Source: Gammaproteobacteria bacterium
Lineage (GTDB): Bacteria; Pseudomonadota; Gammaproteobacteria; Xanthomonadales; SZUA-36
Reading direction: 5' to 3'
NCBI GenBank assembly: GCA_024275935.1
Contig: JAJRYF010000139.1
Coordinates: 1-32,724 of the forward strand
DNA length: 32,724 nt
In this document: piece after piece, positions 1 to 8,540 of the stretch
How positions within the stretch are numbered: position 1 is the stretch's first letter
How the letters are laid out: each line of letters opens with the position of its first letter
Made by a program: the position numbers and the translations under genes
Notes under the pieces: generated by a model
Told to the model about the DNA's origin: nothing
The model's input: only the letters and a program-made list of their open reading frames with translations
Databases searched by the model: none

Positions 1-65
1 CAGGCCTGTATATGTTCCAGCCAATAACGCTGACGCTGGGTCAGCATGGGAATCATTTTTTGCAT
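1..65 (-). CDS. IS66-family accessory protein TnpA-like, partial (N-terminus)
   Basis: Reading the minus strand from the ATG at 65 gives 21 residues before the window edge, containing MLTQRQRYWLEHIQA. This resembles the start of the small IS66-family accessory protein usually labelled TnpA (LTxxQxxWLxHIQAC pattern). A TAGGAG ribosome site lies 9 nt upstream (75-80). The rest of the gene lies outside the window. Only the first residues can be seen, so the family call rests on one motif plus the IS66-like end found just upstream. Confidence 0.6.
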   Translation of the reverse strand, partial: MQKMIPMLTQRQRYWLEHIQA

Positions 66-147
66 TGCTTATTGCTCCTAGTTCATCAGAAGCATAGCGT
101 GACGGGAAATCGTTCAGAAAACAGGGTGGGGTTTACTTTGCGCTTAC
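1..147 (-). mobile_element. End of an IS66-like insertion sequence (partial)
   Basis: On the minus strand the sequence starting at 147 reads GTAAGCGCAAAGTAAACCCC, and GTAAGCG is the typical outer end of IS66-family terminal inverted repeats. It lies about 80 bp ahead of the TnpA-like start codon, as expected for the left end of such an element. IS66 elements make 8-bp target duplications; the candidate flank is agaaaacc (148-155), but the other end is outside the window, so the boundary cannot be confirmed. Confidence 0.55.
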
Positions 148-258
148 AGAAAACCTACCGGTTTAAATTGTTGGAGACTAGCATTACCGATAGAGTTGGG
201 TAAACATAACACGAACGGGGGGGCATGTCAAACTGGTTTTGAGAAATAATTTAAGTTA

Positions 259-274
259 GGGCTCAACTGAGCCC
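259..274. repeat. Short perfect inverted repeat
   Basis: GGGCTCA, two bases, TGAGCCC form a perfect 7-bp stem in the non-coding stretch between the IS66-like end and the groEL-derived fragment (148-342). No T-run follows on either strand, so it does not look like a terminator. I see no gene in that stretch. Confidence 0.4.
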
Positions 275-342
275 AGTACCCATAAGGGCTTTTACCAGCT
301 TCTAAGCATGTTCTTTTATTAAACAGGCTTGGAGTTCCGCAA

Positions 343-373
343 CAAAAAACCCCACCAAATGGCAGGGTTCTTC
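343..373 (-). terminator. Copy of the groEL terminator, T-run decayed
   Basis: This is a near-identical copy of the hairpin that follows the intact groEL (2054-2086): an A-run, CCCCACC, AAAT, GGCAGGG. In this copy the plus-strand tail reads ttcttcat rather than a clean T-run; the minus-strand T-run (the one that matters for groEL-direction transcripts) is intact. It is part of the duplicated groEL 3' end. Confidence 0.6.
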
Positions 374-406
374 ATACTCAGTGTTGAGCTGCTATAAGCG
401 CGTTGC

Positions 407-708
407 TTACATCATGCCGCCCATTCCACCCATTCCACCCATTCCACCCATTCCACCCATTCCACCCATTCCACCCATTCCACCCATACCGCCCATACCG
501 CCCATACCGCCCATACCGCCCATATCAGGCATTGCAGCTGGTGCATTATCCTGTGGAATATCGGCAATCATGGCTTCGGTGGTAATCATCAGGCCCGCAA
601 CTGAGGCGGCGTTCTGCAGGGCAGAACGAGTTACCTTGGTTGGGGTCCAGAATACCAGCTTTTATCATATTGACATATTCATCGGTAGCGGCATAGTTGG
701 CTTCGCCG
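407..708 (-). pseudogene. groEL 3' fragment (about 90 codons), frameshifted
   Basis: The minus strand encodes the last part of a Gro[21 protein letters not shown], then a +1 insertion near 640 (ggggtcc here, ggatcc in the intact gene) that shifts the frame, then [20 protein letters not shown] and a Gly-Gly-Met tail ending at the same stop as the real gene. The stop codon and 3' flank are almost identical to those of the intact groEL at 2119-3768, while homology decays towards 708 and ends there. There is no start codon or N-terminus, so no chaperonin can be made. The tail has about 12 GGM units against about 4 in the intact gene. Confidence 0.85.
422..520 (-). repeat. Tandem 9-bp repeat (Gly-Gly-Met codons), 11 units
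   Basis: Seven copies of cattccacc (422-484) are followed by four copies of cataccgcc (485-520) on the plus strand. Read on the minus strand each unit is GG-NAT-GG, coding Gly-Gly-Met. The seven homogeneous units suggest recent slippage expansion inside the groEL pseudogene. The proline-rich plus-strand reading is an artefact of this repeat. Confidence 0.95.
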
Positions 709-741
709 CATGTGGATAGATGCCAGCAATATGGAACTCCG

Positions 742-1872
742 TCATGACACATCTTTTGCTGTACAAACAGTAAATACCAGATTATTTCGGCGAATCCGGT
801 AGGCTGCTTTCACTGCAGGGCTGACAACATAATTCTCACCCTCGGGATACAGGCTGCGGAATGCTTTTATGGGTGCCACATTCAGCTTGTCAGGGTTAAC
901 TTTACACTCCACTACATCAACCCGATCACGCTCACGGCGGATCACAAAATCCACCTCCCGGTGCGACTTGTCTTGCCAGTAGAAAATATTCTCATCCGCG
1001 AAACGCACTCGTAATGTATCCAATACTAGGTGTTCCCACAACAGGCCGCGATCATCATCACGAATCGTATCCCAGCCTTTTTCAAAGGTGACAAAGCCGG
1101 TGTCGAAGGCATAACACTTGGGGCGACTAATGATCTCACGCTTACCACCGCCATGAAAGGGACGCAACAGGTGCACCGCATGCGCAATTTGCATGGCCTC
1201 GATATGAGCCTTAACCGTGGGCCGACTCAACTCGCTCAGGTTCGCCAGCTGGCTGTAATCCAGCTGCCCACCACTTTGACGCAGCAAAAGCCGAAACAAG
1301 GACAAGAATCCCTGGCGGTTGCGAATGCCAAACAGCTCCAGAATATCCCGCGCATAGAAACTATCGATCCACTCGTTGAAAAAGGCAAGATCCTTGTGCG
1401 TGGCCAGCAGTGGCTCAGGTAGCCCGCCATGGAGCAGGCGGTGATCGAGATCACGCACACCGAAAGGATCAGAGCATTCTTCCCAGAGTATTGGACACAG
1501 ATGAATAGCCTGCTTGCGCCCGGTAAGGGAGTCACGGAACTTTCGGGTGGCGGCCAGCGTGGAGGAACCGGTGGCCAATATCTGTAACTGCGGGTACTCA
1601 TCGGCGGCAATCTTCAGCAGGCGACTGGGGTCGTTCAGATGATGGACCTCGTCGAAGATCAGCACACTGTCTGATGCCTGACTGTCAAGAAACAGCTCCG
1701 GATCTTCCAGCGCTCTGACGGTAGAGGGCAAATCACAATTCATGTATACCGCCTCGGGCAGCATCCGGGTCAGCGTTGTCTTGCCCACCCGGCGCACACC
1801 CGATAGCCAGACAATGGAGCGGCGGGTCCAAGCCTGTCGAAGTCGCTCCAGCCAGAGAGTACGATTAATCAT
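742..1872 (-). CDS. AAA_14/DUF4143-type ATPase
   Basis: A 376-residue P-loop ATPase. The Walker A motif is at residues 24-33 (SGVRRVGKTT), Walker B at 71-77 (LIFDEVH) and a sensor-like ATGSST at 100-105, matching the AAA_14 family. The C-terminal part has D308 and E322-x-K324 in a setting (REVDFVI...VDVVECK) like the PD-(D/E)XK-type fold of DUF4143 proteins. Many such genes are mobile and travel alone; their cellular role is not established, and some are suspected to act in toxin-antitoxin or defence settings. The gene is not part of the groESL operon by spacing: it sits 246 bp beyond groEL, behind the groEL terminator. It lies between the real groEL and a duplicated groEL 3' end, implying later arrival. 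The ATG at 1872 is the first start and lies downstream of an inverted repeat. Confidence 0.85.
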   Translation of the reverse strand: MINRTLWLERLRQAWTRRSIVWLSGVRRVGKTTLTRMLPEAVYMNCDLPSTVRALEDPELFLDSQASDSVLIFDEVHHLNDPSRLLKIAADEYPQLQILATGSSTLAATRKFRDSLTGRKQAIHLCPILWEECSDPFGVRDLDHRLLHGGLPEPLLATHKDLAFFNEWIDSFYARDILELFGIRNRQGFLSLFRLLLRQSGGQLDYSQLANLSELSRPTVKAHIEAMQIAHAVHLLRPFHGGGKREIISRPKCYAFDTGFVTFEKGWDTIRDDDRGLLWEHLVLDTLRVRFADENIFYWQDKSHREVDFVIRRERDRVDVVECKVNPDKLNVAPIKAFRSLYPEGENYVVSPAVKAAYRIRRNNLVFTVCTAKDVS

Positions 1873-1875
1873 TTA

Positions 1876-1894
1876 GTCTATTTTACATATAGAC
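1876..1894. promoter_or_regulatory. Inverted repeat just upstream of the ATPase gene
   Basis: GTCTAT, 7 bp, ATAGAC lies 4-22 bp before the ATG of the ATPase gene, where a repressor could block transcription or translation. The same gap holds a second inverted repeat, GTTGGGGT (1962-1969) with ACCCTAAC (1979-1986), one mismatch. No binding protein can be named. Confidence 0.3.
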
Positions 1895-2053
1895 GGCTAA
1901 TTGTAAAGTATAATATTGAGGAGTTCGGACTTTCCCCGTGTTAATGAGCGCAGAAACCTTAGTTGGGGTGAGGCACGAACCCTAACGCGGTGCTGGATCA
2001 AATACCAAATTATTGGAGTCCCTTCGTCATTCCAACCTACAAATTTAACAGCA

Positions 2054-2086
2054 TAAAAAAACCCCACCAAATGGCAGGGTTTTTTA
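2054..2086 (-). terminator. Terminator of groEL
   Basis: 33 bp after the groEL stop codon the minus strand reads A-run, CCCTGCC, ATTT, GGTGGGG, then a run of seven T. The stem has mismatches but the flanking A- and T-runs make it a good bidirectional intrinsic terminator. It is duplicated at 343-373. Confidence 0.75.
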
Positions 2087-2118
2087 TACTCAGTGTTGAG
2101 CTGCTATAAGCGCGTTGC

Positions 2119-3780
<1,662 letters not shown>

Positions 3781-3811
3781 TCAAAATTTGTTTAATAGAA
3801 AGCTGTAATTA

Positions 3812-4102
3812 TCAGGCTTCGATAACTGCCATGATGTCGTCTTCACGCATCACCAACAACTCTTCGCCGTCAACTTTGACTTCTGTACCTGAATATTTAC
3901 CGAACAAAACGCGGTCGCCGACTTTAAGGTCGAGGGGGCGCTGATCACCATTTTCAAGGATTTTGCCATTACCTACAGCCAGAACTTCACCCTTAACAGG
4001 TTTTTCTGTAGCCGCATCTGGTATTACAATCCCACCTGGTGAGGTCCGCTCTTCTTCCATTCTCTTGACGATAACGCGATCGTGCAAAGGACGAATCTTC
4101 AT
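3812..4102 (-). CDS. groES: Co-chaperonin GroES (10 kDa)
   Basis: A 96-residue GroES, the usual length. [14 protein letters not shown] at the start and the SPGGIVIPD mobile loop (about residues 22-30) that binds GroEL are clear, as is the [17 protein letters not shown] stretch. It caps the GroEL cavity. An AGGAGA ribosome site lies 7 nt before the ATG. It leads the operon, and the heat-shock-type promoter at 4226-4254 gives a leader of roughly 115 nt. Confidence 0.98.
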   Translation of the reverse strand: MKIRPLHDRVIVKRMEEERTSPGGIVIPDAATEKPVKGEVLAVGNGKILENGDQRPLDLKVGDRVLFGKYSGTEVKVDGEELLVMREDDIMAVIEA

Positions 4103-4225
4103 TGAAAATCTCCTGTATAAATCACTAAAGTAAACACTTGGTAGCAGCTAGTGCGGCGACCGAGTAAAAAATTTCACGCGCTCAGGTCAAGACAAGGTCC
4201 AGAGATAAGCGCGGTAACAGACAAC

Positions 4226-4254
4226 AAATTGGGGAGGTGGGCGGTCTTTTCAAG
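4226..4254 (-). promoter_or_regulatory. Sigma-32 heat-shock promoter of groESL
   Basis: On the minus strand CTTGAAA (4254-4248) is followed after 13 bp by CCCCAATTT (4234-4226). This is an almost ideal match to the sigma-32 consensus (CTTGAAA, 13-14 bp, CCCCATNT). Transcription would start near 4218, about 115 nt before groES. No CIRCE repeat (HrcA operator) is seen, so control by RpoH is favoured. Confidence 0.85.
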
Positions 4255-4270
4255 GTAAGGGGCCAAGAAT

Positions 4271-4310
4271 TTTGGGACAAATCGCATAAATTTGGGACAA
4301 ACTGGCATAT
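4271..4310. repeat. Tandem 20-bp direct repeat containing TTTGGGACAAA
   Basis: TTTGGGACAAA occurs at 4271-4281 and again at 4291-4301, exactly 20 bp apart, and the similarity continues into GCATA in both copies. The 343-bp gap between groES and dsbD (4103-4445) thus holds the groESL promoter and leader, this repeat pair and the presumed dsbD promoter. Two helical turns of spacing on one face of DNA would suit a dimeric regulator of dsbD, but the regulator is unknown. Confidence 0.6.
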
Positions 4311-4445
4311 TTGTGGCCGAACTAGCGATTTTTCGACTATTAGTAGTGTACTCAGGTAAAATTTAGCGCAGCTAGACCCAAATACTTTGCCATAAGCTTA
4401 GCGTTAGCAAGGTCTTTGCTTGAATACCATATAGAGATAACAAAA

Positions 4446-6734
4446 ATGCTCAGATCATTGCAAAAAACCACATTCCTATTTTTGGCGCTATTGCTCGCAG
4501 GCGGCCTGTTGTTTACAACAAACGCCAAGGCGATCAACCCTGAAGATTTATTAGCCTACGATGAAGCATTCATACCAGCAGCGGTAGTGCTTGACGAGAA
4601 TACCATTGGGATTACTTTCGAGATAAAGCCCGAGCACTATATGTATCGGCGTTTTTTGGAAGTCACCAGTGATACAGATGGCATTACTCTGGCATCACCG
4701 CAGGTAAGGCCGGGGGTCACTAAGTTCGATGAGTTACTGGGTGAAGAAGTAGAAACCTGGAGCAAGAAAATGACGATGACGGTAGCGATTACCGAGCGTC
4801 CCGATCAGGCTACACAACTGCTATTGAAACTGCGTTCACAAGGCTGTCTGGAAAATGTGCTTTGCTACCCACCAACGGCGCAACAATTAACTATCCAGCT
4901 ACCAGCTGTTCAAGCCTTACCTGCAAATAACTCATCTCTAGGTGGTTTGCTAGGCGGCCAGTCAGCCACCGGGCTGTTTCCTGGCGCTAAACCAGTAGCC
5001 TTGTCACCTGAGCAGGCCTTTGTATTTGAAGCCATTGCTATGGATGCCGGGGAGCTACTGATTCGCTTAACTCCACAGCCGGGTTATTACCTGTATAAGG
5101 ACATGTTTGATTTCAAACTGCTGGGGGCTGAGGGTATAGAGATTGTTGAGGTAAGCTTACCGCCTGGGAAAATCAAAGATGACCCAGAGTTTGGTAAGGT
5201 TGAAGTTTACTTCGAGCAGGCGGAAGTCCCGATTTTACTAAAGCGTAAAGCTGGCCCGGCTGTTGAACTACAAATTCAGGCGGATTTTCAGGGCTGTCGT
5301 GATGGTGATATTTGCTATCCCCCAATGCAACGCAGTATTACTGTAGAGCTGCCAGCGGCGAGTGAAGATATTAATAGTGAGCTTGCTTTGGCAGTAGTCA
5401 AGCCCGCCACTACAGCTCCAGTAGCCGAGCAAGATCGGCTGGCGCAGTTATTAATCGAACATAAGTGGAAGGCCATGCTGGTATTTTTCGGTCTGGGCTT
5501 ATTGCTAGCTTTTACCCCGTGCGTGTTTCCCATGGTGCCAATACTATCCGGAATTATTGCCGGTGAGGGCGATAAAGTCACTACCAGCCGCGCCTTTACA
5601 TTGTCCTTGGTGTATGTGTTGGCAATGGCACTTACATATACGCTGGTAGGGGCGTTTGTTGGGGGGGTGCTTGATACCAACCTTCAGGCTGTGTTCCAGA
5701 AGCCCTGGCTTATTGCCAGCTTCTCTGCAATTTTTGTGTTGTTGGCGCTCTCAATGTTTGGTTTTTATGAGCTGCAATTACCGTCTCGGTTACAAACCCG
5801 ATTAAGTGAGTTAAGTAACTCTCAAGAAGGCGGTAAATTAATTGGGGTCGCTATTATGGGGGTTTTGTCGGCACTTATAGTCGGCCCCTGCGTCGCACCA
5901 CCATTGATGGCGGCATTGATTGTTATCAGCGAAACCGGGGATGCAGTGTTAGGTGGTGGGGCTTTATTCGCCATGTCTATGGGCATGGGTGTGCCGCTGC
6001 TCATAATCGGCACCTCGGCCGGTAAGCTGTTGCCACGAGCTGGTGTCTGGATGGATGCTGTCAAAGCAGCCTTTGGCATCGGCTTGCTGGCACTGGCCAT
6101 CTGGATGCTGGAAAGAATCCTGCCTGGTGGGGTCATTATGTGGCTGTGGGGCGCGCTGATAATAAGCTCCGGGGTGTATATGGGAGCCTTGGAGCCGGTG
6201 CCAGCAATAGCCAATGGCTGGCGCAAGCTGTGGAAGTCAATGGGGATAATTTTGTTGCTGTTTGGCAGTCTGCAAATTATCGGCGCAGTCGCAGGTGGGG
6301 ATGATTGGACTCGGCCTATGCACGCTATCAACATAGGTGGCCAGCAGGCGGCTACAACTGAGAAGCTGCAGTTCAGGCCGGTGAAATCTATCGCGGATGT
6401 TAACGCAGCTGTAAAACAGGCCAGCGCTCAAGGCAAAACCGTGATGATGGACTTCTATGCGGATTGGTGTATTGAGTGCAAGCGGATGGAAAGAAATGTC
6501 TTTAGTGATGCCGAGGTCCAGGCGGCGCTTGCCAATAGCGTACTGATAAAGGCTGATTTAACCGCTAACGATGCCACTGATACGGCGCTGATTAAACACT
6601 TTAACTTGTTTGGTCCACCAGCAATCTTGTTTTTTGACCTGCAAGGCAAGGAGCTTACTGCGCACAGAGTTATAGGTTATATGCCAGCTGACGATTTTCT
6701 ACAGAATCTTAATTCCGCCTTGGGTGGGAAATAA
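4446..6734 (+). CDS. dsbD: Thiol:disulfide interchange protein DsbD with doubled alpha domain
   Basis: A 762-residue inner-membrane protein that moves electrons from cytoplasmic thioredoxin to periplasmic disulfide isomerases and cytochrome c maturation. The ATG at 4446 gives a clean signal peptide ending near A29; a TTG ten codons earlier is less likely. Domains: alpha-like 1 (30-155) with C134 and C140 (QGCLENVLCYPP), alpha 2 (190-303) with C284 and C290 (QGCRDGDICYPP), eight-helix beta domain (about 340-615) with C359 (FTPCVFP) and C482 (GPCVAPP), and thioredoxin gamma domain (645-762) with WCIEC at C675/C678. The classical protein has a single alpha domain and about 565-600 residues, so the extra domain explains the length. 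It is followed 3 nt later by a TlpA-like gene, implying co-transcription. Confidence 0.95.
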   Translation: MLRSLQKTTFLFLALLLAGGLLFTTNAKAINPEDLLAYDEAFIPAAVVLDENTIGITFEIKPEHYMYRRFLEVTSDTDGITLASPQVRPGVTKFDELLGEEVETWSKKMTMTVAITERPDQATQLLLKLRSQGCLENVLCYPPTAQQLTIQLPAVQALPANNSSLGGLLGGQSATGLFPGAKPVALSPEQAFVFEAIAMDAGELLIRLTPQPGYYLYKDMFDFKLLGAEGIEIVEVSLPPGKIKDDPEFGKVEVYFEQAEVPILLKRKAGPAVELQIQADFQGCRDGDICYPPMQRSITVELPAASEDINSELALAVVKPATTAPVAEQDRLAQLLIEHKWKAMLVFFGLGLLLAFTPCVFPMVPILSGIIAGEGDKVTTSRAFTLSLVYVLAMALTYTLVGAFVGGVLDTNLQAVFQKPWLIASFSAIFVLLALSMFGFYELQLPSRLQTRLSELSNSQEGGKLIGVAIMGVLSALIVGPCVAPPLMAALIVISETGDAVLGGGALFAMSMGMGVPLLIIGTSAGKLLPRAGVWMDAVKAAFGIGLLALAIWMLERILPGGVIMWLWGALIISSGVYMGALEPVPAIANGWRKLWKSMGIILLLFGSLQIIGAVAGGDDWTRPMHAINIGGQQAATTEKLQFRPVKSIADVNAAVKQASAQGKTVMMDFYADWCIECKRMERNVFSDAEVQAALANSVLIKADLTANDATDTALIKHFNLFGPPAILFFDLQGKELTAHRVIGYMPADDFLQNLNSALGGK

Positions 6735-6737
6735 CCA

Positions 6738-7295
6738 ATGAGCAAGTTTGAATGGTTAATGATAGTAGTAGTCGCCGCGCTAATGGCGACGGCGGGCTTT
6801 TGGTACTCCTTCTCGCGGGCTACTCCCGGTGTGCCGACAGTTGCAGTCAGCCCTCCTCCTAACGCAAAAGATATTATTGGTCAGCCCATCCCGGTTTTTA
6901 AGATGGTTGATATAAATGCTAAAAATGTTCGTTCTGAGGACTTTCTGGGGCAGGTGGTGCTATATAACTTTTGGGCTACCTGGTGCGCACCTTGCCGCGA
7001 AGAAATGCCCATGCTGCAAGAGTTTTATGATCAATACAGGCAGCAGGGCTTCCAGGTTGTCGGTATAGCCATAGATGAAATTGATAAAGTTCGGAGCTTT
7101 GCTGCCGAACTTGAAATCACTTACCCTTTGTTGGTTGGGGATAGTGATGCTATGCGTTTAAATCGGGAGTTTGGTAATTTGTCCGGTGCCCTGCCATATT
7201 CGGTACTGGCTGATCAGGCTGGTATTATTCACTGGCAAGGTTGGGGGATAATCCAGCATGACCAACTCGAGCAGTGGGCGAAAACTTATTTATAA
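6738..7295 (+). CDS. TlpA/ResA-like membrane-anchored thioredoxin
   Basis: A 185-residue protein with one N-terminal transmembrane anchor (residues 7-25) and a periplasmic thioredoxin fold of the TlpA/ResA type. The active site is FWATWCAPC with C83 and C86, followed by REEMP, and a cis-proline region near LPYSVLAD. It probably reduces disulfides in periplasmic targets, for example apocytochromes. It begins 3 nt after dsbD, so DsbD is its likely electron donor. GGTGGGA in the end of dsbD can serve as ribosome site. The exact substrate is unknown. Confidence 0.88.
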   Translation: MSKFEWLMIVVVAALMATAGFWYSFSRATPGVPTVAVSPPPNAKDIIGQPIPVFKMVDINAKNVRSEDFLGQVVLYNFWATWCAPCREEMPMLQEFYDQYRQQGFQVVGIAIDEIDKVRSFAAELEITYPLLVGDSDAMRLNREFGNLSGALPYSVLADQAGIIHWQGWGIIQHDQLEQWAKTYL

Positions 7296-7438
7296 AAGGC
7301 ACTCGTAGATAGGCTTACTTAGCAATAATTGTGGTTTCACAAACAAGCTAACATTCACCATACGGTAACGAATTGTTTACATTTGTTCCTAACTACGGCA
7401 AAATCTCCTTCCTTGGATAAAAACTGAAGGCGCTTGTA

Positions 7439-7900
7439 GTGGCAAAAATTGTGCTGTTAAACGGACCCAACCTGAACCTGCTTGGACAGCGGGAGCCGGA
7501 GCTATATGGGTCGCACTCACTGGCTGATATAGTTGCCTTGATGCAGGGCTTTGCCAGTGACTGCGGGCATCAACTTACGCATTTACAGAGCAATGCTGAG
7601 CATGATTTGGTTGATGCGGTACAGCAGGCCGGAGCAGATGGGGTGGATTACATCATAATAAACCCAGCGGCCTTCACCCATACCTCGATTGTGTTGCGCG
7701 ATGCCTTGCTGGCGGTTGCTATTCCTTTTGTAGAAGTTCATTTGACCAATATTCAGGCGCGTGAAGATTTCCGCCAGCAATCCTATTTCTCTGATGTCGC
7801 CATGGGCGTGGTTAGTGGTTTTGGTGCTGATAGTTATCTGCTTGGGTTACAAGCAATCATTAATAATTTAGATATAACCGACAACAGCAGTAGCTGTTAA
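7439..7900 (+). CDS. aroQ: 3-dehydroquinate dehydratase, type II
   Basis: A 153-residue type II dehydroquinase (family about 145-150), which makes 3-dehydroshikimate in the shikimate pathway. Conserved pieces include [20 protein letters not shown] with the catalytic tyrosine near residue 24, NPAAFTHTS with the substrate-binding and catalytic asparagine and histidine region, and [15 protein letters not shown]. The start is GTG at 7439, set by alignment to the family N-terminus, with GAAGG about 8-10 nt before it. It precedes accB-accC, the common gammaproteobacterial order, but 186 bp with a long palindrome separates them. Confidence 0.96.
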   Translation: MAKIVLLNGPNLNLLGQREPELYGSHSLADIVALMQGFASDCGHQLTHLQSNAEHDLVDAVQQAGADGVDYIIINPAAFTHTSIVLRDALLAVAIPFVEVHLTNIQAREDFRQQSYFSDVAMGVVSGFGADSYLLGLQAIINNLDITDNSSSC

Positions 7901-7908
7901 TAACATAA

Positions 7909-7920
7909 GGAGCCTCTGAT
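7909..7920 (+). repeat. 12-bp repeat GGAGCCTCTGAT, copy 1
   Basis: GGAGCCTCTGAT lies 8 nt after the aroQ stop codon. The same 12 bases occur at 9907-9918, directly after accC. Similar strings occur at the ends of some insertion sequences, so these could be remnants of a small mobile repeat. Confidence 0.4.
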
Positions 7921-7939
7921 CTGTTCGTGGATAAGCATC

Positions 7940-8039
7940 TTGAGTCCGGAATTTACCATAGCTGCGTTAGCAAGTGCAGGCAATAGCGGTGCTATTACCA
8001 GCACTTACTGCCTTGCTCTGGTAGAATTCCGGTTCTCAA
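7940..8039. repeat. 100-bp imperfect palindrome in the accB leader
   Basis: The left half TTGAG-T-CCGGAATT-TACCATAGC (from 7940) pairs with the right half ending AATTCCGG-TT-CTCAA (to 8039). The core is an almost perfect hairpin: AAGTGC.GG.AATAGC (7972-7987), loop ggt, GCTATT.CC.GCACTT (7991-8006), 14 of 16 paired. A mismatched middle section (about 7963-7971 with 8007-8015) is less well paired. The structure ends 47 bp before accB. It may be an RNA leader controlling accBC or a MITE-like palindromic insertion. Confidence 0.8.
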
Positions 8040-8086
8040 CCTGTCTTACCCAGAATAAATCAGAAGCTCCATGAGAGGCAAATAAA

Positions 8087-8539
8087 ATGGATTTACGCAA
8101 AATAAAAAGCCTGATTGACCTACTGGAAAACTCCAGCCTGGCCGAAATTGAGATTGTCGAAGACAAAGAGTCGGTGCGCCTTACCCGGCAAACCACGGCT
8201 GTAGCGCCAGTTACTGTTGCCGCCCCAGTGCTGCCGGTAGCTCCGATAGCCGCCGCGGGTGCAACTCCAGTCGTCCCGCTTGAAGAAGAACCAGCCACCC
8301 CTGAGGGTGAATTGGTACGCTCGCCCATGGTGGGAACCTTCTACTCTGCGGCAACTCCGGATGCAGAGGCATTTGTAAAGGTTGGCCAGGAAATCACCGC
8401 CGGTGACAGCCTGTGTATTATCGAGGCGATGAAAATGTTCAACCAGATTGATGCCGAAATTTCTGGCAAGATAATTTCTATTCTGGTGGATAACGGACAG
8501 CCAGTTGAGTACGACGAACCCTTGTTTGTGATCCGCTAA
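8087..8539 (+). CDS. accB: Biotin carboxyl carrier protein of acetyl-CoA carboxylase
   Basis: A 150-residue BCCP that carries biotin between the biotin carboxylase and carboxyltransferase in the first step of fatty acid synthesis. The N-terminal helix region (1-35, [13 protein letters not shown]) is followed by an Ala/Pro/Val-rich linker (38-70) and the biotinyl domain (75-150) with the attachment site EAMKMF, lysine 116. GAGAGGCA lies ahead of the ATG. accC starts 1 nt after the stop, so the two are tightly coupled. Confidence 0.97.
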   Translation: MDLRKIKSLIDLLENSSLAEIEIVEDKESVRLTRQTTAVAPVTVAAPVLPVAPIAAAGATPVVPLEEEPATPEGELVRSPMVGTFYSAATPDAEAFVKVGQEITAGDSLCIIEAMKMFNQIDAEISGKIISILVDNGQPVEYDEPLFVIR

Positions 8540-8540
8540 G

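Noticed and set aside
12-203. Plus-strand 63-codon frame at the left edge
   Set aside because: It overlaps the IS66-like end read on the other strand, has no family likeness and crosses the putative IS boundary.
422-520. CRISPR array
   Set aside because: The 9-bp repeats are contiguous with no spacers and lie in a coding remnant; no cas genes are present.
381-719. Plus-strand frame coding a Pro-Pro-Ile repeat protein
   Set aside because: It is the complement of the GGM codons of the groEL fragment; a matching shadow appears over the intact groEL end (2093-2338).
4103-4254. CIRCE element (HrcA operator) before groES
   Set aside because: No TTAGCACTC-N9-GAGTGCTAA or near variant is present; a sigma-32 promoter explains control.
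4416-4445. Longer DsbD start at TTG 4416
   Set aside because: The ATG at 4446 gives a normal signal peptide; the extra ten residues add charged residues and no ribosome site is better placed.
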